Positions 57,271 through 64,000 of a stretch of 64,000 nucleotides of DNA are shown in pieces. The translations under genes and the position numbers were made by a program. The notes below the pieces were generated by a model that was not told where the DNA came from, ran no database searches, and worked only from the letters and a program-made list of their open reading frames with translations. This stretch comes from Streptomyces sp. SID13726 (GTDB lineage Bacteria; Actinomycetota; Actinomycetes; Streptomycetales; Streptomycetaceae), in the NCBI RefSeq assembly GCF_010548375.1, contig NZ_JAAGLY010000013.1, positions 186,001-250,000 on the forward strand. The letters run 5' to 3'. The number at the start of each line of letters is the position of its first letter. Position 1 is the stretch's first letter.

Positions 57271-57386
57271 ACCCGCCGAACCCCGGCCCCGGACCTCGTC
57301 CCGACCCCGGCGCCGCCCTCTCCCCGGCGGTACCCTGACCAGGCACATCCGCACACGCAGCCGTACCGCTCCCGAAGGGAACCCCC

Positions 57387-57557
57387 ATGCCGCTCGAAGC
57401 CGGCCTCCTGGAGATCCTCGCCTGCCCGGCCTGCCACGCCCCCCTCAAGGAGCAGGACACCGAGCTGATCTGCACCGGCCAGGACTGCGGCCTGGCCTAC
57501 CCCGTCCGCGACGGCATCCCCGTCCTCCTCGTCGACGAGGCCCGCCGCCCCGCGTAG
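57387..57557 (+). CDS. Trm112-like small zinc-binding protein
   Basis: This 56-residue protein of the Trm112/YcaR fold has LEILACPACHAPL and LICTGQDCGLAYPVRDGIPVLL-type sequence, with four cysteines for one zinc. GAAGGGA lies about 6 nt before the ATG. Trm112 proteins activate methyltransferases in other organisms; the bacterial role is less clear. It lies between manB and the SIS-domain gene, on the same strand. Confidence 0.88.
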   Translation: MPLEAGLLEILACPACHAPLKEQDTELICTGQDCGLAYPVRDGIPVLLVDEARRPA

Positions 57558-57693
57558 ACACGGGTCCGCCGCGGACGGGACGGCGCCAGGGCCGCCGTAG
57601 GAGACACCGCGCCCCCGCCGCCGTAGCGCAAAGCGACAACGACACAGCGACCACCGGCGTCCCGGAGACCCGGCGATCGGAGGCTGCCGCCCC

Positions 57694-58821
57694 ATGCTCG
57701 ACGAATCGCTGCTAGACACCCCCGAAGCCCTCTCGGAGGCCGACCGCCGAGGACTGCTCCGCGGCGCGGCCGAGGCAGGCGCCCGCGTCCGCACAGCGGC
57801 CCGGCACGCCACCGAGGCCGGGGTCAACGACCTCAAGCCCGACGGCCGACCCCGCGCCGTCCTCATCGCGGGCCCCGGCGCCGCCGCCACCTGCGTGGCC
57901 GACCTCCTCGGCACCCTCGCGGGCGCCGGCAGCCCCGTCACCCGCCTCAGCCCCACCGGCGTCGCCCCCGCCGCGGGCGCCCTGCGCTGGGAACTCCCGG
58001 GCTGGGCCGGATCGGTCGACCTGCTCCTGATCGCCACCCCCGACGGCACCGAGCCCGGCCTGTCGCTCCTCGCCGACCAGGCCTACCGCCGCGGCTGCAC
58101 GGTCGTCGCCGTGGCCCCCGCCGGCACCCCGCTCACCGAGGCCGTCGAGGGCGCCCACGGCCTGTTCGTACCGATGGCGACGGCCCCCTACGAGCAGGAC
58201 ACGCCCCTCACCGCGTCCGCCCCGGGCGTCCTGTGGGCCCTGCTCACCCCGCTCCTCGCGATCCTCGACCGCACCGGACTGCTCGCCGCCCCGCCGGAGG
58301 CGCTGGAGAAGGTCGCCGACCGGCTCGACCACATCGCCGAGCGCTGCGGCCCCGCCATCGCGACCTACAGCAACCCCGCCAAGACCCTCGCCGCCGAACT
58401 CGCCGACTCGCTCCCGGTGATCTGGACCGAGGGCACCTCCGCGGGCCCCGCGGGCCGCCGTTTCGCCGCCGCCCTCGCCGAGCTCTCCGGCCGCCCCGCC
58501 GTCGTCGCCGAACTGCCCGAGGCCCTCGCCGCGCACAACGCCCTGCTCGCCGGACCGCTCGCCGCCAGCGCCGACCCCGACGACTTCTTCCGCGACCGTG
58601 TCGAGGAGCCTCCCGCGCTGCACGCGCGCGTGGTGCTCCTTCGCGACCGCCCCCTCGGCGGCCTCACCGCCGCCCCCGCCGCCCGTGACCTGGCCCTCGG
58701 CCACGACACCCCCATCAGCGAGCTGGAACCCGAAGCCGGCGGCGAGATCGAGACCCTCGCGGAACTGATCGCCGTCACGGATTTCGCCGCCGTTTACCTG
58801 GCGCTCGCCTCCGGGGCCTGA
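57694..58821 (+). CDS. SIS-domain protein (phosphoglucose/phosphomannose isomerase-like)
   Basis: The 375-residue protein resembles bifunctional PGI/PMI enzymes, and by synteny the mycobacterial gene between manB and manA (Rv3256c, TobH-like). The first SIS-like region has AVLIAGPGAAATCVADLLG. The second includes LPVIWTEGTSAGPAGRRFAAALAEL. The N-terminus reads MLDESLLDTPEAL. Typical catalytic Glu/His residues could not be assigned with certainty, so isomerase activity is not shown. It is probably co-transcribed with manA, 45 bp downstream. Confidence 0.82.
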   Translation: MLDESLLDTPEALSEADRRGLLRGAAEAGARVRTAARHATEAGVNDLKPDGRPRAVLIAGPGAAATCVADLLGTLAGAGSPVTRLSPTGVAPAAGALRWELPGWAGSVDLLLIATPDGTEPGLSLLADQAYRRGCTVVAVAPAGTPLTEAVEGAHGLFVPMATAPYEQDTPLTASAPGVLWALLTPLLAILDRTGLLAAPPEALEKVADRLDHIAERCGPAIATYSNPAKTLAAELADSLPVIWTEGTSAGPAGRRFAAALAELSGRPAVVAELPEALAAHNALLAGPLAASADPDDFFRDRVEEPPALHARVVLLRDRPLGGLTAAPAARDLALGHDTPISELEPEAGGEIETLAELIAVTDFAAVYLALASGA

Positions 58822-58866
58822 CGTTGCCCAGGACGCCCTGAACGCCGTACGTACAGAAAGAGCCCG

Positions 58867-60018
58867 ATGGACCGCCTCGACAACACCGTCCGCCCCTACG
58901 CCTGGGGTTCCACCACCGCCATCCCGCAGCTGCTCGGCGTCCGGCCGACCGGTGAGCCGCAGGCGGAGATGTGGATGGGCGCCCACCCCGGTGCCCCCTC
59001 CCGCACCGGCCGGGGCACCCTCGTCGAGGTCATCGACGCGGACCCCGCGCGCGAGCTGGGCGAAAAGGCCGTCGCCAAGTTCGGCCCCCGGCTGCCCTTC
59101 CTGCTCAAGATCCTCGCCGCGGGCGCCCCGCTCTCCCTCCAGGTGCACCCCAACCTCGCCCAGGCGAAGGAGGGTTACGACGACGAGGAGCGCCGGGGCA
59201 TCCCCGTGGACGCGGGCCACCGCAACTACAAGGACGCCAACCACAAGCCCGAACTGATCTGCGCGCTCACCGAGTTCGACGGCCTGTGTGGCTTCCGCGA
59301 GCCCGCGCGCGCGGCCGAACTGCTCGACGCGCTCGGCGTGGACTCCCTCAAGCCGTACGTCGACCTCCTGCACGCCCGCCCCGAGGAGGCGGCCCTGCGC
59401 GAGGTCCTGACGGCGATCCTCACCGCCGACCGCGCGGAGATGGCCCACACGGTCACCGAGGCCGCGGCCGCCTGCGCCCGCCTCGGCGGCGAGCACGCCC
59501 CCTACGCCGACATCGCCCACCACTACCCGGGCGACCCGGGCGTCATCGCCGCGATGCTGCTCAACCACGTCCGACTCCAGCCCGGCGAGGCCCTGTTCCT
59601 CGGCGCCGGCATCCCGCACGCCTACCTGAACGGCCTGGGCGTCGAGATCATGGCCAACTCCGACAACGTCCTGCGCTGCGGCCTGACCCCCAAGCACGTC
59701 GACGTCCCCGAACTCCTGCGCATCGTCAACTTCGAGGCCGCCGACCCGGGAGTACTGCGCCCCGAGGCGTCCCCCGACGGCGAGGAGGTCTACGAGACCC
59801 CCATCGACGAGTTCCGGCTGTCCCGGTACGTCCTCGCCGAGGGCGCCGCCACCCACGACCTCACCCGTCCGTCCCCGCAGATCCTGCTCTGCACGGCAGG
59901 TTCCGTACGGACCGGGGAACACGAACTGAGCCCCGGTCAGTCGGTGTTCGTGCCGGCCGGCGAGAAGGCCGAGGTGTCCGGGGCGGGCACGGTCTTCCGG
60001 GCCACGGTCATCGTGTGA
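58867..60018 (+). CDS. manA: Mannose-6-phosphate isomerase, class I
   Basis: The 383-residue cupin enzyme interconverts fructose-6-phosphate and mannose-6-phosphate with zinc. Motifs are PYAWGSTTAIP at the start, LQVHPN, NHKPELICAL, and GIPHAYLNGLGVEIMANSDNVLR. The zinc ligands Gln, His, Glu and His fall in these. It ends a manB/Trm112/SIS/manA series on one strand. The start ATG at 58867 has AAGAG nearby. It supplies mannose-6-phosphate for manB. Confidence 0.95.
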   Translation: MDRLDNTVRPYAWGSTTAIPQLLGVRPTGEPQAEMWMGAHPGAPSRTGRGTLVEVIDADPARELGEKAVAKFGPRLPFLLKILAAGAPLSLQVHPNLAQAKEGYDDEERRGIPVDAGHRNYKDANHKPELICALTEFDGLCGFREPARAAELLDALGVDSLKPYVDLLHARPEEAALREVLTAILTADRAEMAHTVTEAAAACARLGGEHAPYADIAHHYPGDPGVIAAMLLNHVRLQPGEALFLGAGIPHAYLNGLGVEIMANSDNVLRCGLTPKHVDVPELLRIVNFEAADPGVLRPEASPDGEEVYETPIDEFRLSRYVLAEGAATHDLTRPSPQILLCTAGSVRTGEHELSPGQSVFVPAGEKAEVSGAGTVFRATVIV

Positions 60019-60163
60019 CCGTGTCTTTGTGATCGTATGACCGGACCTGTGGACGGCTGGGACGCCCGAGCCGGGTGAGGCTGCAAGAATGGCCCACCGG
60101 CAAAGGACGGGCAAAGGCCTGGACGGCGTAGAGGCACTTGAGGCGAAGGGACAACGCGAGCAG

Positions 60164-61147
60164 ATGAGCGCGTCAGGCGGAACCAAGGCGATCGTGGCGG
60201 CACTCGGCGCCAACCTCGCGATCGCGGCGTCGAAGTTCGTGGCGTTCGCGTTCAGCGGCTCGTCCTCGATGCTCGCCGAGGGAGTGCACTCGCTCGCCGA
60301 CTCCGGCAACCAGGCCCTGCTGCTGCTCGGCGGCAAGAAGGCCCAGCGCGAGGCCACCCCGCAACACCCGTTCGGATACGGCCGCGAGCGCTACATCTAC
60401 GCCTTCCTGGTCTCCATCGTGCTCTTCTCGGTCGGCGGCATGTTCGCCATCTACGAGGGCTACGAGAAGATCAAGCACCCGCACGAGATCGAGCACTGGT
60501 ACTGGCCGGTGGGCGTCCTCGTCTTCGCGATCATCGCCGAGGGCTTCTCCTTCCGGACCGCCATCAAGGAGTCCAACCCGCTGCGCGGCGACCTCTCCTG
60601 GAAGGAGTTCGTCCGCCGCGCCAAGGCCCCCGAACTCCCCGTCGTCCTCCTGGAGGACTTCGGCGCCCTCGTCGGTCTGATCCTCGCCCTCGGCGGCGTC
60701 GGCCTGGCCCTGCTCACCGGCGACGGCGTCTGGGACGGCATCGGCACCCTCTGCATCGGCATCCTGCTCATCCTGATCGCCCTCGTCCTGGCCGCCGAGA
60801 CCAAGTCCCTGCTGCTCGGCGAGGCCGCCGGCACCGACGAGGTCAGGAAGATCGAGACGGCGATCGTCGACGGCCACACCGTCACCGGCATCATCCACAT
60901 GCGCACGCTCCACCTCGGCCCCGAGGAACTCCTCGTCGCCGCCAAGATCGCCGTCCAGCACGACGACTCGGCCGCCGAGGTCGCCTCCGCCATCAACGCC
61001 GCCGAGTCCCGCATCCGCGACGCCGTCCCGATCGCCCGCGTCATCTACCTCGAACCGGACATCTACAGCGAGAGCGAGGCCGCCAAGGGCGCCGACCGGG
61101 AAGCCACACCCGGGGGTCCGGCACAGCAGCCGACCGCGGGGCACTGA
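60164..61147 (+). CDS. Cation diffusion facilitator transporter
   Basis: The 327-residue CDF protein has six transmembrane helices: the first at about residues 8-28, with metal-site segment GVHSLADSGNQ near residue 45. A cytoplasmic C-terminal domain follows (about 205-300). It exports divalent metals, probably zinc, by proton exchange. The ATG at 60164 begins the usual N-terminus; an ATG at 60089 would add 25 residues. The metal cannot be fixed from the motif. Confidence 0.9.
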   Translation: MSASGGTKAIVAALGANLAIAASKFVAFAFSGSSSMLAEGVHSLADSGNQALLLLGGKKAQREATPQHPFGYGRERYIYAFLVSIVLFSVGGMFAIYEGYEKIKHPHEIEHWYWPVGVLVFAIIAEGFSFRTAIKESNPLRGDLSWKEFVRRAKAPELPVVLLEDFGALVGLILALGGVGLALLTGDGVWDGIGTLCIGILLILIALVLAAETKSLLLGEAAGTDEVRKIETAIVDGHTVTGIIHMRTLHLGPEELLVAAKIAVQHDDSAAEVASAINAAESRIRDAVPIARVIYLEPDIYSESEAAKGADREATPGGPAQQPTAGH

Positions 61148-61207
61148 CGGGGCGCTGAGGCAGGGCCTGCTGTACGACCTTTCGCTGACAGGCCTTCCGC
61201 TGTACGG

Positions 61208-61243
61208 CGACGGGGCCCGCCGATCTCTCGGCGGGCCCCGTCG
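61208..61243. terminator. Bidirectional terminator hairpin, 15-bp stem
   Basis: CGACGGGGCCCGCCG and its perfect complement enclose a 6-nt loop. It lies between the convergent CDF and PTS genes. Confidence 0.88.
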
Positions 61244-61248
61244 GTTCT

Positions 61249-61284
61249 CGGTGCTCCGACGGCTACCGGTGCTCCGACGGCTAC
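61249..61284. repeat. 18-bp tandem duplication spanning a stop codon
   Basis: CGGTGCTCCGACGGCTAC occurs twice in direct tandem. The copy nearer the gene contains the TAG stop of the PTS permease; the other copy repeats the stop in frame six codons later. Confidence 0.85.
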
Positions 61285-63500
61285 CGGATCTCGCCCAGCA
61301 CCTCCAGCACCGCCCCCTCGTCCGCCGCGGCGACGAGCCGCTCCCGGAATCCCGGGTCCATCAACTTCCGCGACAACAGCGCCAGGATCCGCAGGTGTTC
61401 GTCGCCCGCGGCCGTCTCCGACACGGCGATCATGAAGACCAGCCTGGCCTTCGTACCGTCCAGCGAACCCCACTCGACGCCCTCGGCGGACCGCGCGAAC
61501 CCGACGACAGGCGCGCTCACCGCATCCGTCTTGGCATGCGGAATCGCGATCTCCTCCCCGAGCCCGGTCGTACCCTGCTCCTCCCGGCGCAGAGCGGTCG
61601 CGACCAGTTCGTCCACGTCGGTCACGCTGCCGGTACGGGCCAGCAGCTCCGCCATCTCCTTGATGGCGGCCTCCTTGTCGTGGGAGGCGAGGGCGACCTT
61701 CACGGTCCGGGCGGTGAGGTAGCCGGAGAGGACTTCGTGGCGGGGCTCGGTGGCAGGGGCGACGGCTTCGGCATCGATATCGGTGCCGGCGCTCGTGCCG
61801 GCGCTCGTGCCGACGTCCGTACCGGCCTCCGCTTCGGTGCCCGCGACCTCCGCGGCCCCGGTCGGTGATGCCTCCGCAGCGGCCGTACCCGACGAGGTCA
61901 CGACCCGCTGTGCGACCACGGCACCGATCGCCCCGGACCCCGCGGCCCCGGCGCCCACTCCGACCAGCTCGGGCTCCAGCGGCCCGGCCGCACCCGACAC
62001 CGTCACACCCGGTCCGGGCTCCGGCGCCTCACCCTTGCGCCGCCGCTCGCCGATGTCGATCAGCGTGACCGTCGTCAGCGCGGTGGCCACCGTGCCGATG
62101 ATCACGGCGATGAAGAACATCGGCACCCCACTCACCGCACCCAGCACCGCCACGATCGGCCCGCCGTGCGGCACCGCGTCCTCGACCCCAGCGACACCGG
62201 CGATCGCCCCGGCCACCGCACCACCGAGCATGTTGGCCGGGATGACCTGCGCGGGCCGCGCCGCCGCGAACGGGATCGCGCCCTCGGAGATGCCGAAGCA
62301 CCCCATGAACAGCGCGGCCAGACCCGTCTCGCGCTCCTGCTCGGTGTAGAGCCGCTTCCGTATCAGCGTGGCCAGGCCCTGCCCCAACGGCATGACCGGG
62401 ATCGCGGCGGCGCACATGCCCATGACCGTCTGGTTGCCGGTCGCGATGAGCCCCGCGCCGAACAGGAACGCCGTCTTGTTGACCGGCCCGCCCATGTCGA
62501 ACGCGATCATCAGCCCCAGGATCGCGCCCAGCAGGATCGCGCTGGTGCCGGTCATCCCGCTCAGCCAGCTGGTGAGGTGCTCGAACACCCAGGAGATCGG
62601 CTTCCCGATGACGTAGATGAAGAACAGGCCCAGGGCCGTGGTCGCCACGATCGGGATCACGATGATCGGCATGATCGGCCGCACGAACTTCGGGACCTTG
62701 ACCTTCTTGATCCACAGCACCAGATACCCGGCCAGGAACCCGGTGACGATGGCTCCGATGAACCCGGCGCCCGCCTTCGAGTCGTACAGCGAACCCGTGT
62801 TCGCGATCCAGCCGCCGATCATGCCGGGGACGAGCGCGGGGCGGTCCCCGATCGCGTAGGCGATGTAGCCGGACAGGATCGGCACCATCAGCGTGAAGCC
62901 GATGACACCGATGTTGTTGATGTCCATCCAGAAGGAGTCCTTCGGGATGACCAGACCGCCGGACGGGTCGGTGTGCCCGCCGAGCGAGAGCGAGATCGCG
63001 ATCAGCAGCCCGCCGACCACCACGAACGGGATCATGTAACTGACCCCGTTCATCAGCGCCTTGTACCCGACGCTCCGCTCCTTGCCGCCGCCGGTCGCCG
63101 TCGACGCGGCCGTGGTGGCCGTGGCGGCGCCCGCCGTGTGGACCGGCGCCGACCGCACCCGCTCGATCAACTGCTCGGGATGACGGATCCCCTCCGCCAC
63201 CCCCACGCTCAGCACTCGCTTGCCCACGAACCGGCTCAGGTCCACGTCCTTGTCCGCGGCGACGATGACGCCGTCTGCGGTGCTGACATCGTTGTCAGTC
63301 AGGACGTTTTCAGCCCCGATCGATCCCTGCGTCTCCACCTTCATCTCGATGCCACGGCTCTCGGCGGCCTGCGCGAGCTTCTCCGCGGCCATGTACGTGT
63401 GGGCGATGCCGGTCGGGCACGCGGTCACCGCGAGCAGCTTCACCGTCTGCCGCTCGTCGCTGCCGCCGCCCGTGGGGGGAGGCCCGGCTGGACTGGTCAC
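61281..63500 (-). CDS. fruA: Fructose-type PTS permease, EIIB-EIIC-EIIA fusion
   Basis: The 739-residue sugar phosphotransferase permease has an EIIB domain (about 18-115) with phospho-Cys28 in TACPTGIAHTYMAAE. The EIIC membrane domain (about 145-490) has GGPVNKTAFLFGAG. An Ala/Thr/Glu-rich linker follows. The EIIA domain (about 590-739) has phospho-His655 in AIPHAKT. It imports and phosphorylates fructose, probably to fructose-1-phosphate. The GTG at 63500 follows AGGAGA by 6 nt. No fruK lies beside it here. Confidence 0.93.
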   Translation of the reverse strand: MTSPAGPPPTGGGSDERQTVKLLAVTACPTGIAHTYMAAEKLAQAAESRGIEMKVETQGSIGAENVLTDNDVSTADGVIVAADKDVDLSRFVGKRVLSVGVAEGIRHPEQLIERVRSAPVHTAGAATATTAASTATGGGKERSVGYKALMNGVSYMIPFVVVGGLLIAISLSLGGHTDPSGGLVIPKDSFWMDINNIGVIGFTLMVPILSGYIAYAIGDRPALVPGMIGGWIANTGSLYDSKAGAGFIGAIVTGFLAGYLVLWIKKVKVPKFVRPIMPIIVIPIVATTALGLFFIYVIGKPISWVFEHLTSWLSGMTGTSAILLGAILGLMIAFDMGGPVNKTAFLFGAGLIATGNQTVMGMCAAAIPVMPLGQGLATLIRKRLYTEQERETGLAALFMGCFGISEGAIPFAAARPAQVIPANMLGGAVAGAIAGVAGVEDAVPHGGPIVAVLGAVSGVPMFFIAVIIGTVATALTTVTLIDIGERRRKGEAPEPGPGVTVSGAAGPLEPELVGVGAGAAGSGAIGAVVAQRVVTSSGTAAAEASPTGAAEVAGTEAEAGTDVGTSAGTSAGTDIDAEAVAPATEPRHEVLSGYLTARTVKVALASHDKEAAIKEMAELLARTGSVTDVDELVATALRREEQGTTGLGEEIAIPHAKTDAVSAPVVGFARSAEGVEWGSLDGTKARLVFMIAVSETAAGDEHLRILALLSRKLMDPGFRERLVAAADEGAVLEVLGEIR

Positions 63501-63956
63501 GTCGATCTCCTAACGCCTTTGTCACGCGGAGACGCCGTCCCGGACGCCCCGCAAGATCGATCAGATGTTCCGATCGCTGTGCATCCTCCACCACCTGCCC
63601 AGACCGCCCAAGGACAAAAGCCCCCCGATGACCTGGTCCGTTGCCACCGGAACCACGCGGGCTCGGGAACCCCGCCGAACCCCGGCGATGTTCTCGACAT
63701 CACGCTGTGATCGGCTTGATGTATTCGGAGACGGACTGGGGCGGCCCGGCCGACCGGTGTAGCTTGGGACGGAGCCAGACGTCGCTGCTGATGGCGGTCG
63801 GGCGGTCCCGACGCGGACCGACCGAGGGAGAGAGGGCCTCCGACGGACTGCGCTGCGCGCACCGGGCATGCCTGTGTCCTCTTCGGGCACCCCTGTGTCC
63901 GCCGCCGCGCAGACCAGCCGTACCCACCTCGCCCCAACCCCGAGGAGCAGCTCGCA
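63501..63956. other. 456-bp divergent region between fruA and sahH
   Basis: It must hold both promoters. A 17-bp near-repeat (CGGGCATGCCTGTGTCC at 63863-63879; CGGGCACCCCTGTGTCC at 63884-63900) lies in the presumed sahH leader, 21 bp apart. I found no convincing S-adenosylhomocysteine riboswitch, and no frame I would call a gene. Confidence 0.5.
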
Positions 63957-64000
63957 ATGACGACTGTCGACAACCGACAGGACTTCAAGGTCGCCGACCT
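63957..64000 (+). CDS. sahH: Adenosylhomocysteinase (partial, 5' end)
   Basis: Only 14 codons are visible before the window ends. They read TTVDNRQDFKVAD after the ATG and match the N-terminus I remember for Streptomyces S-adenosylhomocysteine hydrolase (SCO3023). GAGGAG lies about 9 nt before the ATG. The enzyme splits S-adenosylhomocysteine to adenosine and homocysteine, relieving product inhibition of methyltransferases. The synteny with manA and the CDF gene supports the call. Confidence 0.8.
   Translation, partial: MTTVDNRQDFKVAD

Noticed and set aside
63945..63980. Sequence CGAGGAGC next to the sahH start resembling the first strand of an S-adenosylhomocysteine riboswitch
   Set aside because: Only the first few bases match, the segment runs into the start codon, and the rest of the conserved fold is absent. 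It is best explained as the ribosome binding site.

Overview
The window is a chromosomal segment of a Streptomyces species. The evidence is very high GC with strong third-position GC bias, many GTG and TTG starts, 4-bp start/stop overlaps, a WhiB protein, a SigB-type partner-switching cassette and sortase-sorted surface proteins. Gene order, as I remember it, matches the S. coelicolor core region around SCO3023-SCO3069. The right half also resembles the mycobacterial Rv3248c-Rv3268 region (sahH, manA, manB, whiB2, fbiA, fbiB, guanylyltransferase, LCP). I see no rRNA, tRNA, CRISPR array, insertion sequence, prophage or biosynthetic cluster.

Layout. 1-3.7 kb: a truncated membrane-anchored, lectin-tailed regulator-like protein, then a sigma factor, anti-anti-sigma and anti-sigma set (sigI/arsI/prsI type). 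3.8-7.7 kb: secreted and wall-sorted proteins sharing a repeated Cys-containing domain. 7.7-12.2 kb: a POT peptide transporter, a two-component system and a GtrA protein. 12.3-17.2 kb: purK-purE-dipeptidase, a response regulator with a degenerate receiver, and a dipeptidase paralogue that has lost all its metal ligands. 17.2-21.8 kb: two VOC proteins facing a CGNR zinc-finger regulator across a repeat-rich operator, UDP-glucose dehydrogenase, and an acyl-CoA dehydrogenase. 21.8-24.5 kb: a small accessory island with an Scr1-type XRE regulator, a DUF6879 protein, a 75-residue partner, decayed small genes, and two copies of a CTTGCG-N4-CTTGCG operator.

24.8-41.3 kb is a cell-wall block. It has seven LytR-CpsA-Psr (LCP) genes in 13 kb, including a tandemly duplicated two-gene unit, with a thioesterase, a Cys-rich copper-storage-type protein, a family 2 glycosyltransferase, a TIGR03089 protein and a PGRP amidase. 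41.4-61.1 kb holds mannose-1-phosphate guanylyltransferase, an AlkA-type glycosylase, fbiB/fbiA (coenzyme F420), cysteine dioxygenase, whiB, a 1223-residue glycosyltransferase with a DUF5719 partner, a zincin-like protein, DUF3499, lactate permease, manB, a Trm112-like peptide, an SIS protein, manA and a CDF transporter. 61.3-64 kb holds a fructose-type PTS permease divergent from sahH, which runs off the window.

Together manA, manB and the guanylyltransferase form the route from fructose-6-phosphate to GDP-mannose. Glycosyltransferases and LCP proteins lie nearby that could build and attach wall glycopolymers. fbiA/fbiB make F420, and sahH clears S-adenosylhomocysteine.

The observations I rate highest are: (1) the duplicated LCP pair with a compensatory-mutation-supported hairpin between its two genes; (2) a strict four-cysteine pattern in six of the seven LCP proteins; (3) the pseudo-dipeptidase next to a receiver-dead response regulator; (4) paired operators around the accessory regulator island; (5) two in-frame tandem duplications at gene 3' ends that each include the stop codon.
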